Source: Reichenbachiella versicolor
GTDB taxonomy: Bacteria > Bacteroidota > Bacteroidia > Cytophagales > Cyclobacteriaceae
DNA length: 64,000 nucleotides
Direction: 5' to 3'
NCBI RefSeq assembly: GCF_003171675.1
Contig: NZ_QFZQ01000001.1
Span: 62,001-126,000, forward strand
Position numbers and translations under genes: made by a program. Shown here piece after piece: positions 18,651-27,229 of the stretch (within the stretch, counting starts at the first letter, position 1; each line of letters starts with the position of its first letter). Under the pieces are notes generated by a model. That model was not told the origin of the DNA. It did not search any database and was given only the letters and a program-made list of their open reading frames with translations.

Positions 18651-19226
18651 TCAGTTCAATGTCTCGCGTTTCAAGATATTGAGTTGATAGCCCAATTCTA
18701 ATGTTTTAATGATTTTGAACCCGTGTTTTTGATACCAAGGGATGTTCACTGGGTTTGAAGTTTCTAGGTAAATTGGGCGGTCTTTATATTCGTCAAGAAC
18801 ATGGTGGAGAAGATTAGATCCTATTCCCTTCTTTTGGTTGTCAGGTAGCACACCAATATACCAGAGGTGATAAAAGGCATCTTTAGGTTGAAACTTCTTG
18901 AGTTTAGATTCTCTATTTAGCACCTTTAATACATGAGAAAAGCCTATAACTTTTAGTACTAGAATAGCTGTCCAGTACACATCGAATTTGAAGGTAGTTT
19001 TTTTCTTTTCGGGCAAGAGCATGATACAACAAGACTTGTGGTCTTCAGAAAGAAAAACTTTGCCAAAAGTCAATCCATATTCAAAACTATAATCAATAAG
19101 CCTTTCGATTCTCTTCAATTCTGTCTTATCATTTTTGACTACGAATTTTATGCTTCCATTTTCTTTGAAAGAAGAGGATAGAATTTTTCGGACTATTTTT
19201 TTGTGAGACTTATTCGCTACGATCAT
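18651..19226 (-). CDS. GNAT-family N-acetyltransferase, 191 aa
   Basis: The start is taken at 19226 (MIVANKSHKKIVRKIL), with an alternative ATG 45 bp upstream at 19271 that would add hydrophobic, non-conserved residues. The acetyl-CoA binding motif is clear: HLWYIGVLPDNQKKGIGSNL (motif A, Q/R-x-x-G-x-G/A type) and later YLETSNPVNIPWYQKHGFKI (motif B). Such enzymes transfer an acetyl group to an amine; the acceptor cannot be predicted. The N-terminal 60 residues are lysine-rich. It is convergent with the btrH-type gene and stands alone. Confidence 0.85.
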   Translation of the reverse strand: MIVANKSHKKIVRKILSSSFKENGSIKFVVKNDKTELKRIERLIDYSFEYGLTFGKVFLSEDHKSCCIMLLPEKKKTTFKFDVYWTAILVLKVIGFSHVLKVLNRESKLKKFQPKDAFYHLWYIGVLPDNQKKGIGSNLLHHVLDEYKDRPIYLETSNPVNIPWYQKHGFKIIKTLELGYQLNILKRETLN

Positions 19227-19513
19227 TGTTTTAGCTGATATGATAAATGATAAAGGCGAGCAATTTAGCATTAAAGTTGAATAGAGGTGTCAGTTTGAAT
19301 ATGATTTAATAAGTATAATCCGTTGTGTTTAATGATGGTCAATTTTTCAACATTAAGAGACTATTTAGGTTTGTTGTTTAATGTGATAATTCATTGTTTA
19401 AATATAATTATTATGACTTGTTGACGGTTTGTTGACTCCTGATTTTAGCTGGTTTTAGGATTTTTAGATGTCCCAAATAGTTTCGCGTCGAATCACAAAA
19501 ACATATATTATTT

Positions 19514-21103
19514 ATGAAAAAACCAGTTATAATTTTATCTCTCTTCTATTTGCTAGCATCTTGTGCAGATGAGTCATTTGATGATATACAAAATACATCT
19601 GATGTAGCAAATAGTATAGATAATGACACTCCTTATTCTGTAGAAGAAGGCCTTATGAACTTTTCTTCTTTAGAAACTTTAGATGAGTATCTATTTGGAA
19701 TAGAACAACAGCTCATAGCGATCGAAAATGAAAGTCAAAGTAATGCACGTACAATTCAGCAGGTTGATTTGCCAGAAGGATTTGTACCATTGGTGGATAG
19801 TTATCATAATAAATCCTCTAGCGACAATTCAAGAATACTAGAGGGAAGTGAATCAGATGAGGCTATTGCAATTGAAATCGCAGAGGTTATCAATGAAAAC
19901 CTTATTCCGAATGAGGCTTTACATTATGTTTTGGACACAGCTAGAAGGTTAAAAATTGCCAATGATATCTATCATGTTACGGAGGGTGGTACATTTATTT
20001 ATTCTCCTAATTATACGAATGAGTTTGAAAACTTGTACGAGAATTTTTTAGATGAATACTTAAATTATTCAGAACAAATTGATTCTATTACTTATCGCTA
20101 TAATAATGTTTTGTTTAAAGATTCATTCGGATATGTGGCTAGAAAAGATCTATCCGAAGAAAAAGTAATTGATTTTATAAGCGGTAATTACGAAACCTTT
20201 GATCAAGGAGAAGTTATCGAAGAAGGCCCTTCTAATGCTAGAACCAATGGAGGAAACACCGTTGTTTATGGATTGAGGACTGTTAGTAAACCAAAAACGA
20301 ATAAAATTGGAATTTTAAATGTTCGCAGTGCTATGTTTGATTCAGATCATAGGGTTGCGGTTTCACTTGATGAAGTTGATATTAATATAGGGTTTGCAGG
20401 AGCGAATTATGCGAATTTTAAGGTCAAATTTCAAACGAAAAAGACAGTTCGAACATGCGTTAAGATTTTTCGAAAAAGACGTTGTAAAAACTTATATTCT
20501 TATTGGGTGAAAAGAACCGCCAGTGATTTGGTTATTGGTCAGGAAGAAATGGAGTTGGAGTTTACGTATCCATTCGGTTGGGAAGGAGGCAACTACTATG
20601 ATGTTTATGATAGATACCCTCATATAGCTGGAGATGCCATATACACTCTTAGTTATAATGGACTCAAAAAAATCGACTTTATATCAGGGTGGTCTGGTTA
20701 CATTAGGTTATTTCGTTTTGAGGTAAATCTTAAATCTGGCGGAAGAGCTAATGAGTTTTTGTGGAATCAAGGCAAGGATTGGGTAAAAGGTGAGATAAAA
20801 AAAGGGACAACCAAATTTGTAAAGACTCATACTAATTATGATGCTGATGCGGCAAAAATGGTGGCTATTCAGTACGGGCGCAAAGAATATTTTATTTCGG
20901 ATGGGATAGGACGTCATCGAAACAAACAAGAACAAAAAGCTAATTTTTTGACTTTGGGTGGCGGTTTTGCAATAAAAAAGAATAACGACGGAAATATTGA
21001 AATGGGGAAATATAGAAACGTAAAAGCTAAGTTAAAATCAGGAAGTATATTTGGAGCCATCAAATACAATGGAAAATGGAGAGGTGTAAGAATAGGTATT
21101 TAG
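19514..21103 (+). CDS. Lipoprotein of unknown function, 529 aa
   Basis: A type II signal (MKKPVIILSLFYLLASC, Cys17 as lipidation site) anchors the protein in the cell envelope. Residues 20-230 are acidic and helical with many Ser/Asn, containing no recognised motif. The C-terminal half (about 235-529) is rich in aromatic and basic residues and predicted strands, with a four-cysteine region within RTCVKIFRKRRCKN. The final part (GIGRHRNKQEQKANFLTLGG) hints at a beta-barrel-like or lectin-like ending. No family was recognised. A 241-bp gene-free stretch upstream and a strong terminator downstream show it is a single-gene unit. Confidence 0.7.
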   Translation: MKKPVIILSLFYLLASCADESFDDIQNTSDVANSIDNDTPYSVEEGLMNFSSLETLDEYLFGIEQQLIAIENESQSNARTIQQVDLPEGFVPLVDSYHNKSSSDNSRILEGSESDEAIAIEIAEVINENLIPNEALHYVLDTARRLKIANDIYHVTEGGTFIYSPNYTNEFENLYENFLDEYLNYSEQIDSITYRYNNVLFKDSFGYVARKDLSEEKVIDFISGNYETFDQGEVIEEGPSNARTNGGNTVVYGLRTVSKPKTNKIGILNVRSAMFDSDHRVAVSLDEVDINIGFAGANYANFKVKFQTKKTVRTCVKIFRKRRCKNLYSYWVKRTASDLVIGQEEMELEFTYPFGWEGGNYYDVYDRYPHIAGDAIYTLSYNGLKKIDFISGWSGYIRLFRFEVNLKSGGRANEFLWNQGKDWVKGEIKKGTTKFVKTHTNYDADAAKMVAIQYGRKEYFISDGIGRHRNKQEQKANFLTLGGGFAIKKNNDGNIEMGKYRNVKAKLKSGSIFGAIKYNGKWRGVRIGI

Positions 21104-21174
21104 AAAATAGCAACTTATATATTATTACAGCTATAAGGACTAGTCAACAATCTTTTTGATATCAAAATAGAAAT

Positions 21175-21218
21175 CCAAAGCTATACTTTTATAAGTGTAG
21201 CTTTGGTAAAATTTCTTT
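21175..21218 (+). terminator. Intrinsic terminator after the 529-residue lipoprotein gene
   Basis: CCAAAGCTATACTT (21175-21188) pairs with AAGTGTAGCTTTGG (21193-21206), 14 bp with one G-T pair and a 4-nt loop, followed by TAAAATTTCTTTTA. Confidence 0.7.
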
Positions 21219-21300
21219 TATCAAAAAAATTGGTTCAATCTTTGTTCACTGACAGATACACCGTTATCCGAGTTTTTACAACCAGTTTAGTTTTTATCAT

Positions 21301-21858
21301 ATGCTTTTTAAACTCAACCAAAGAGGAGTAATTCTATTCGCTACTTTGTTGTTATTATCCTTTCAAAAGCTTCATGCGCAAGAAGCTACCATAGAAAAAA
21401 GTATTACCGGAATCAATGTAGGACTATCAGGATTGTCTCTATCACAAGAAAAAAGATTTACCCCTACTTTTTCTTTGAGGTTGGAAGCAGGAACGGGATA
21501 TGCTAGGATGCAAGGTAGTAATGTATGGTATCCCTATTTTGCTATACAGCCAAGATGGTATTACAACCTGGAAAAGAGGGTGTCAAAGACAAAAAACATT
21601 AGAAGTAACAGTGGTAATTTTATTTCTACCGTTGTATTTTATGAGCCAGAGTCTGTTCAAAAAATAAATAATGGTACTATAAGGTCAGGTTTTATTTTTT
21701 TAGGGCCAGTTTGGGGAATGAGAAGGCAAGTTGGCAAGCGTTTTAGTTTTGAATTTTCTTTGGGAGCTGGATGGTATAGAAGGTTTAATGAAGATCCTGA
21801 AAATGTTTTCGGACAATATATTGATTTGAATTTTGGATATAATTTCATCAAGAGATGA
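21301..21858 (+). CDS. Small outer-membrane beta-barrel-like protein, 185 aa
   Basis: A Sec signal peptide (about 1-26, ending LHAQEA) precedes alternating strands rich in aromatic residues and glycine (GLSLSQEKRFTPTFSLRLEA, YPYFAIQPRWYYNLEKR, FSFEFSLGAGWYRRF). The pattern and length suggest an eight-stranded OmpA/OmpW-like barrel, but no specific family was recognised. Its stop overlaps the start of the following gene by 4 bp (ATGA), so the two are translationally coupled and probably related envelope proteins. The function is unknown. Confidence 0.65.
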   Translation: MLFKLNQRGVILFATLLLLSFQKLHAQEATIEKSITGINVGLSGLSLSQEKRFTPTFSLRLEAGTGYARMQGSNVWYPYFAIQPRWYYNLEKRVSKTKNIRSNSGNFISTVVFYEPESVQKINNGTIRSGFIFLGPVWGMRRQVGKRFSFEFSLGAGWYRRFNEDPENVFGQYIDLNFGYNFIKR

Positions 21859-22475
21859 AGAAATTAATCAGTTTGATTCTCTTTCTATTGCTTTCTGTCT
21901 GCTCTTCCTACAGCCAATCCTTCAATATAGAGATTGGAGTTTCTGATGGCTATGAATCACTTGGAGCAGAATTTACAACACATTTGTTAGCAGGTATAGG
22001 GTATTCTATTACATCATTTGATTATGTATATGGTGGTGCAGAAATTTCGCATTATAGTTTACCAGTCGATGATAACATTGCTTCATGGGCGCTGTTGACA
22101 GGTTATCGTCATTGTTTTAGATTCGGTACGGTAAAAAAAGGAACGAAGAAAGAAAAGGATATAGGCATATACTTAGATCCTAGAGTATATTTTGCTCCTG
22201 CACTTTCTCGTCAGGTGAAGTATGCCCCGTATGATCCTGAAACTGAATCCTTCGTGAGTAAAACGGCTAGAGGAGAATTGAAAAGTCAGTGGTCTTATGG
22301 TATAGGGTTGGGACTTTATTTTGAGCCAGCCGAGAGTTACGCCTATTGGTCAATAAAGGTTGAATACACTGAATATGATCCTTACGAAGTATTGCGCGAA
22401 TTAGAATTTCCGGGGTCTTCCTCATTGCCTTCTGAGTCAAGAATAGTTTTAAGCTTGACACTTTTTGTGTGGTAA
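21855..22475 (+). CDS. Second small outer-membrane beta-barrel-like protein, 206 aa
   Basis: Begins with a signal peptide (MKKLISLILFLLLSVCSSYS, cleavage after SYSQ). The mature part shows alternating hydrophobic strands (GIGYSITSFDYVYGGAEISH, WALLTGYRHCFRFG, YFAPALSRQVKYAPYD, YGIGLGLYFEPAESYAYWSI) and ends in a hydrophobic aromatic residue (LTLFVW) as outer-membrane barrels do. No family was recognised. It is translationally coupled to the preceding barrel-like gene and followed by a hairpin at 22505-22553. Confidence 0.65.
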   Translation: MKKLISLILFLLLSVCSSYSQSFNIEIGVSDGYESLGAEFTTHLLAGIGYSITSFDYVYGGAEISHYSLPVDDNIASWALLTGYRHCFRFGTVKKGTKKEKDIGIYLDPRVYFAPALSRQVKYAPYDPETESFVSKTARGELKSQWSYGIGLGLYFEPAESYAYWSIKVEYTEYDPYEVLRELEFPGSSSLPSESRIVLSLTLFVW

Positions 22476-22851
22476 TACTATTTTGAAAAAGAGATTTTTA
22501 GATAAGAGGGAGGTGTACTTTTATGAGGCTGTAGAAGTACATAGCCTCCTTCTATTTAGATACTGCACCTCTATTTCTTCGTTTAATGGTTCGATAAAAA
22601 TGAATTTTAACCGTTGTTAGAAATTGTTGTTTTTAGTAGCTTGCTTTCTTTAATAAATATATCCCTATCATTATCTACACTAGTTTATCAGAATATTCTA
22701 AAAGGCTATGTAGTAAGACTAAAAAAGCACTAAAAGTGTACTCATCACCTGATAATGTATTGTTTTCGATCACTTAGCTGAGACTAAACTGTTTTAACCA
22801 TTCTTATACAGCATAAATTATTGTCTTGGGTGTTATGTTGACTATTTAACT
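22476..22851. other. Intergenic region, 376 bp
   Basis: Holds the hairpin at 22505-22553 near its start and then AT-rich DNA leading to the membrane regulator gene at 22852. No reading frame with protein-like composition was seen; the promoter of the next gene must lie here but no clear TAnnTTTG box was found. Confidence 0.45.
22505..22553 (+). terminator. Imperfect hairpin after the barrel-protein pair
   Basis: AGAGGGAGG with CCTCCTTCT forms the outer stem and GTACTT with AAGTAC the inner stem, separated by a small internal loop; ATTT follows. It is a plausible intrinsic terminator. Confidence 0.45.
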
Positions 22852-24021
22852 ATGACCAAAGTATTTGGAACAGAGATGTACCTAGTTACATTTTTAATTT
22901 CTGTTTTTGAAGCGGTGATGCTTCTATTTGCCCTATTCTGGTTTTCTATTCGTCATTCTGATAAAGATCGTTTACACTATCTCTTTTTACTTTTTACATT
23001 GCTTATGTATAATGTGGTAAGCGGATTGCTCCCAGATGATGCCTACAACCATTATATACCTTATGGAGTACAGGTAGTATTAGCTTATGCTAGTGGTTTC
23101 TGTCATAGTATCTATTTCCCATACTATTGTTATAAGGTTTATGATCTTAAAGAACTGAAATGGATTGTATTTAAACTTACTTTTTACCTTTTGATTTTAC
23201 CATTTCTATTGATGTTTATAGTCCCGTACGTTTGGACAGGAGATCTGGAATTCGCTCGTAAACTAACCGTATTATTACCTTTCATATTTGGACTTGTGTT
23301 TACTGTTTTTCTTGGTAAGAGCCTTTACCAGCGCTATATCTTTGGAGTGCCTAGTCAGAAAATAAACTGGATTAATTTAGGAGCAGTATTTCTTTCCTTA
23401 GTTTTTTGGTGTGGGTTACCAGTGATTGTGTTTTTTGGTGATTTTCAAGTTATTGAAGCTACAACAACCAATTTCGGGTTTTTACTACTTACCATAGTTT
23501 TTATCAGGCATTCTATTATTAATTCAAATCAGGAGCATACTCTTTTCGAAATTCAACAAAAGCAAGTGATACAGCTCCAAGAAGAGCTGTCTTCAAATAA
23601 GGTAGAGTTGTCAAACTTGGTGATAAAATATTCGCAAGGACAAGCGACTTTAGAAACCCTAAAAGACCAATATTTTAATCTCACCCCAAAAGAAAGAGCA
23701 GAGTTTCCAGAATTGACTAGAGTGTTTAAGGAAGGGTTTTCAGAAGATGATGAATGGAAAACCTTTTTTGAGAGTTTTGATAAGACTTATAACGGGTTTT
23801 ATGGTAAACTACGCCAAAACTACATTGACCTTTCTGAGAAGGAGCTTCGCCACATTGTTTATATGAAACAAGGGTTGAGTAAAAAAGAAAAGGCTAAACT
23901 TTTAAATGTGAAAGAGAGCTCTATAAGGGAACTTCAGTATAGAATAAAGAAGAAGATTTCACCGCCAGAAGGTGTTGATCTATTAGACTATATCAATAAA
24001 TCTGTCAACGATGCTATTTAG
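22852..24021 (+). CDS. Seven-helix membrane protein with C-terminal LuxR-like HTH, 389 aa
   Basis: Seven hydrophobic segments occupy residues 8-225 (for example MYLVTFLISVFEAVMLLFAL, FKLTFYLLILPFLLMFIVPY, LLPFIFGLVFTVFLG). A coiled-coil linker follows (QQKQVIQLQEELSSNKVELS, 235-265). The last 70 residues contain NYIDLSEKELRHIVYMKQGL and LLNVKESSIRELQYRIKKKI, which fit a LuxR-type helix-turn-helix with its initial acidic (L-S-x-x-E) signature. The architecture is a membrane-embedded one-component regulator known from Bacteroidota genomes but little studied. Its signal and target genes are unknown. It is a stand-alone gene. Confidence 0.75.
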   Translation: MTKVFGTEMYLVTFLISVFEAVMLLFALFWFSIRHSDKDRLHYLFLLFTLLMYNVVSGLLPDDAYNHYIPYGVQVVLAYASGFCHSIYFPYYCYKVYDLKELKWIVFKLTFYLLILPFLLMFIVPYVWTGDLEFARKLTVLLPFIFGLVFTVFLGKSLYQRYIFGVPSQKINWINLGAVFLSLVFWCGLPVIVFFGDFQVIEATTTNFGFLLLTIVFIRHSIINSNQEHTLFEIQQKQVIQLQEELSSNKVELSNLVIKYSQGQATLETLKDQYFNLTPKERAEFPELTRVFKEGFSEDDEWKTFFESFDKTYNGFYGKLRQNYIDLSEKELRHIVYMKQGLSKKEKAKLLNVKESSIRELQYRIKKKISPPEGVDLLDYINKSVNDAI

Positions 24022-24181
24022 TTTAAGACTTCTATAAGTATTGAGAACATTGAAGTCATTTTCCAATGTGAAGAGACATTGCTAAAATCCTCTCTATGCA
24101 TAAAAGGCTACTATATCATATAGCTTCACCTTGGAGTATTGATTATCAATTTTGTTAAAACCTACTGAGAATAAATCTTAT

Positions 24182-24240
24182 ACGGAGAAATTAAGGGAGG
24201 TTAACGCGGATCAGTGAATCGTATATCAATCTCCTTTTAG
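24182..24240 (+). pseudogene. Decayed 3' end of a btrH-type gene
   Basis: This stretch reads KSYTEKLREVNADQ followed by a stop, closely matching the end of the BtrH-type protein (MEKLREISKDQ, stop at 18547). The similarity continues past the stop into non-coding DNA (AATCTCC-TTTAGTA in both). About 80% identity over roughly 60 bp by eye. Nothing of the rest of the gene remains upstream of it. Confidence 0.65.
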
Positions 24241-24299
24241 TATAGAAACGTTTTTAATGTAAGTGTAGCGGCTTTGAAACTAATTCCGAAGCCAAGTGT

Positions 24300-25205
24300 C
24301 TACTTATTAGTATTATCATTTGTTGAAATATCTTTAATCACAACAAGAAGCATCAATCCTTCTAAAGTATACCTTCTATAGAATTTCATATAGGCCATAA
24401 ATGATATATATGTTAAAGTCATAAACAAAACATTAAAGAGAATCACATTAAGACTAATGGATAAACTAATGTCAATAGTGATTATGCTACAATAGAAATA
24501 ATACCAAAAAACACATATAAATATTAAAACTAGATTTCTTAGAAAACCATATAAAGCAACATAGTTTACCATTCTAAATTGATGATGTTGACTGTTTTCG
24601 AATGCGTAGTGATGAACTATTCTATTAAAATCAATTTCTTTTAAATTGAACTCAATCTCTTTTTCCTCGTTTTTTGTAAGAATTTTTAAAAGAGCCAAAA
24701 CTTTCTTTTTAGTAATATCTATTAGATGATCATCTAATTTTTTCGAGTAGAAATTTCTAAATCTCAATAATTGACCTAGTAAGTAATCCATAATGGAAAG
24801 AGGTAAAATAATTAATATCAAAAAAAACCTACCTATATTTTTAAAACATGGATTTGTTTCATCTCCGTCAGCATCACAATAACTATTATTATTAGAGAAG
24901 ACCCAAAATGGTTCTTTTTTATAGCCTAACATCGTTTTTGATGGATATCCATATCTCCAATTTCCGAATTTTTCAATTGTAATTGAAGAAATAAAGCTCA
25001 TCAAGTGACCTAATGAATAAGCCATTATTACGAAAAATAATATATCCTGAGAATAAGATTGGAACATTGATGAAAACAAGTATTCCAAATTAAAATCACT
25101 AATGTTAACACCCCATTTTTTAAATACTAAGTAAGCATAAATAAGTGTAGAACCAGGGATTAGATAGCCTAGAAAATCATATAGTGAAAATGGGTTTTGT
25201 TTCAT
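24300..25205 (-). CDS. AT-rich membrane protein of unknown function, 301 aa
   Basis: The N-terminus has FSLYDFLGYLIPGSTLIYAY, a pattern seen at the start of several uncharacterised membrane proteins that occur in accessory and defence-type loci. Predicted transmembrane segments lie at about 14-27, 54-74, 125-145, 222-242 and 246-270. Between the third and fourth is a cytosolic, charged region (about 150-215) including LDDHLIDITKKKVLALLKIL. No enzymatic motif was found. The base composition is clearly more AT-rich than neighbouring genes, which suggests recent acquisition. It is isolated, with 447 bp of gene-free DNA upstream. Function unknown. Confidence 0.65.
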   Translation of the reverse strand: MKQNPFSLYDFLGYLIPGSTLIYAYLVFKKWGVNISDFNLEYLFSSMFQSYSQDILFFVIMAYSLGHLMSFISSITIEKFGNWRYGYPSKTMLGYKKEPFWVFSNNNSYCDADGDETNPCFKNIGRFFLILIILPLSIMDYLLGQLLRFRNFYSKKLDDHLIDITKKKVLALLKILTKNEEKEIEFNLKEIDFNRIVHHYAFENSQHHQFRMVNYVALYGFLRNLVLIFICVFWYYFYCSIITIDISLSISLNVILFNVLFMTLTYISFMAYMKFYRRYTLEGLMLLVVIKDISTNDNTNK

Positions 25206-25380
25206 GGTAATTAAAGTTTTCTAAATCATAGCTATTAGCTATTCAAGCTTGAATTCTACATAATATATCTAAGAAGATAATTTATCACAAACAATGGTAT
25301 TATTTAATGTTGTTTTTAAGCACAGCATACTTTAACCCAAGTATAAAGCTTCGCTGGTGCGCTTTTAGCTTGTACCCGAG

Positions 25381-25440
25381 TTACTGACCCAGTCAATTAT
25401 CGTAGACCTCCAAAAAAAACATTTCTTATCAAATAATCAG
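25381..25440 (+). repeat. Direct repeat copy A flanking a lipoprotein gene
   Basis: Shares CCCAGTCAA-TATCGT-GA-CTCCAAAAAA and CATTTC-TA-CAAAT-ATCA with 26944-27001 in the same orientation, about 85% identity by eye with a 2-bp gap. The two copies are about 1.56 kb apart and enclose one gene. Confidence 0.7.
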
Positions 25441-25567
25441 TGGCACTAGTATACTAAGCTAGACTGATTGAGTGGGTGAAATTTGAGGAAAGCAAAGCTG
25501 ATTCATGGTATTTAATCATTGTATAGTACTTCATATAAAACCATAGGAAATGATCTGCGAATCGCAA

Positions 25568-25588
25568 GCACAAGCTACAAGCTTGTGC
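25568..25588. repeat. REP-like perfect hairpin
   Basis: GCACAAGCT-ACA-AGCTTGTGC: 9-bp perfect stem, 3-nt loop, no T-tract. Its compactness recalls REP elements, but no second copy was noticed in this window. Confidence 0.4.
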
Positions 25589-25652
25589 CAACTAGGGATT
25601 GAGAGGTGCATCATGGGCTTATAGCTCACTGCCGTCTACTCGATTATCAGTA

Positions 25653-26690
25653 TTATTTTAACAGACTAATAAAAGAATTCCAATTAATTTTTAGCGCTCC
25701 TGATTGAGTGCCTAGGATGACATGTCTAGTGCCAATCGTTCCAATACAGTTGATTTGATAATCTTTGAGGCTTGCTGTAGTAATGTCATTCAAAATAATA
25801 CTATCGTTCTCTATTGTTAACTGAATCAATTTGCTATGATCATAACCAATGAGTTCATCTTCTACTTGAGTGTAGCCATTAATGATCTCAAGACTGCTTG
25901 TCATGACTTGATTCCACCTTGTTCCCTGTAATGATTTATAGACCCCACCATTGAAAGGGACTCCATAGATTTCGCCATTATACTCGAACATGTTCTCAAA
26001 AGAAGCGTTGCATACCACTTTTTGTGAACCATCTTTCGAAACCTGAATACAACTCTCAGCATCGTTTAAATAAAAGTTATCTCCAAACATAAATATCCCT
26101 CTGATGAAGTTAGTGTATGAATTTACATTATCAATTTCGATGATTTTATGATCTTCAATAGATATTTCGTCACTATTCCCAAGCTCAATCAAAAGAACTT
26201 TGAAATGAACCGACGAGCTAGATTCATTATAAGGAATCATTATTGTATTATCCGAAATTGCAGCCCCAACCTGCTGACGACCTTGCCAAACCTCAAAATC
26301 AGTAAAAAGTTGATCGAATTGTGATATTGAAACCCACAACGGATCTGAACTGGTATTCATTGAACTAATGTAAACGCCATTTGTTCTGGCTTCAATAAAT
26401 ACTGTATAATCTTTGGAGATACTGTACTCGTGTGGATTAAAAAGGCTAGAATAACTGACTATATTTTTTGTTATATCAAGACTATCATTTGCAGTGTTCA
26501 AGGAGACTGTTGTAAGTAAGTTTGAACCCACTAAGAATGTACTACCTCCTAAGTTTAACGCATTTCTGACCTCATACGAAACATCGTCAATTGGCTTCCA
26601 GTCCGCCGTGTTAGTATGAAGAGCATTATCTTCATCACAGGATAGAGTTAATAATGCAAATAATAGGGTCAGGTAAGATTGATATTTCAT
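25653..26690 (-). CDS. Lipoprotein of unknown function, probably beta-propeller, 345 aa
   Basis: The start is placed at 26690 (MKYQSYLTLLFALLTLSC, lipobox Cys18), since the longer in-frame start at 26801 puts 37 unrelated residues before the signal peptide. The mature part is almost entirely beta strands with recurring blade-like segments (YEVRNALNLGGSTFLVGSNL, FIRGIFMFGDNFYLNDAESC, MFEYNGEIYGVPFNGGVYKS, VILGTQSGALKINWN), suggesting a beta-propeller exposed on the cell envelope. No named family was recognised. It is enclosed by the direct repeats at 25381 and 26944, and its strand is opposite to the operon that follows. Confidence 0.65.
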   Translation of the reverse strand: MKYQSYLTLLFALLTLSCDEDNALHTNTADWKPIDDVSYEVRNALNLGGSTFLVGSNLLTTVSLNTANDSLDITKNIVSYSSLFNPHEYSISKDYTVFIEARTNGVYISSMNTSSDPLWVSISQFDQLFTDFEVWQGRQQVGAAISDNTIMIPYNESSSSVHFKVLLIELGNSDEISIEDHKIIEIDNVNSYTNFIRGIFMFGDNFYLNDAESCIQVSKDGSQKVVCNASFENMFEYNGEIYGVPFNGGVYKSLQGTRWNQVMTSSLEIINGYTQVEDELIGYDHSKLIQLTIENDSIILNDITTASLKDYQINCIGTIGTRHVILGTQSGALKINWNSFISLLK

Positions 26691-27229
26691 TTTGGATAAA
26701 TTCTGATTATTAGATGTAGTTACTGATAACGTCTTTGTATAGGTCTGTGCCAGTACAGTTTTTAAAAGCACTAAACTAACCGATCCGATCTGCACAGTCA
26801 ACCTCGGCCTTCTGGAATTCTTTTGATCCGAGAATACTGCTGCTACGTCTGCCCATTCTTGGGTATTCCAAGACCTTAGTTAGATGTTTCGCGCTGCTCA
26901 ACATGACTGCGTTTTTTAGATAATGAAAACCTTAGCTCGCTGGTCATTAACCCAGTCAAATATCGTCGATCTCCAAAAAACATTTCCTACCAAATTATCA
27001 ATGTCTCCAAGGCATCCTGCATATTCCATTCATACAAAATAGCCTATCACTCATAAACAAAATCATCACGTTCATACATCTAATTAGCATCCTTTCAGTG
27101 AGGTAGCTATCCTTGAATTGTAATTAGTAATCGAGGTAGCTTGGTTGCTGATAATTCAACTGACTGTTCTTATCTATTTGACTGAAGAGGACAGTCATAT
27201 GTTTAATATCAAAATAAACTATATCAATT
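26691..27229. other. Gene-free accessory DNA, 539 bp
   Basis: Contains repeat copy B (26944-27001) and no credible gene. A minus-strand frame of 42 codons (26776-26904) was noticed but has no recognisable similarity. The promoter of the following operon should lie in its right part. Confidence 0.5.
26944..27001 (+). repeat. Direct repeat copy B flanking a lipoprotein gene
   Basis: Partner of 25381-25440; see that entry for the shared blocks. It lies upstream of the lipoprotein gene start and about 230 bp before the first gene of the 27-33 kb cluster. Confidence 0.7.

Larger units (their letters stand above)
25206..25652. other. Gene-free accessory DNA with repeat and hairpin
   Basis: 447 bp without a credible gene. 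It contains one copy of a direct repeat (25381-25440) whose partner lies at 26944-27001, and a perfect 9-bp hairpin with 3-nt loop at 25568-25588. The promoter of the 24300-25205 gene must be near its left end. Confidence 0.6.

Noticed and set aside
26776-26904. Minus-strand frame of 42 codons (MLSSAKHLTKVLEYPRMGRR...)
   Set aside because: No similarity recognised, no family pattern, and it overlaps the upstream extension of the lipoprotein gene; too short to support.
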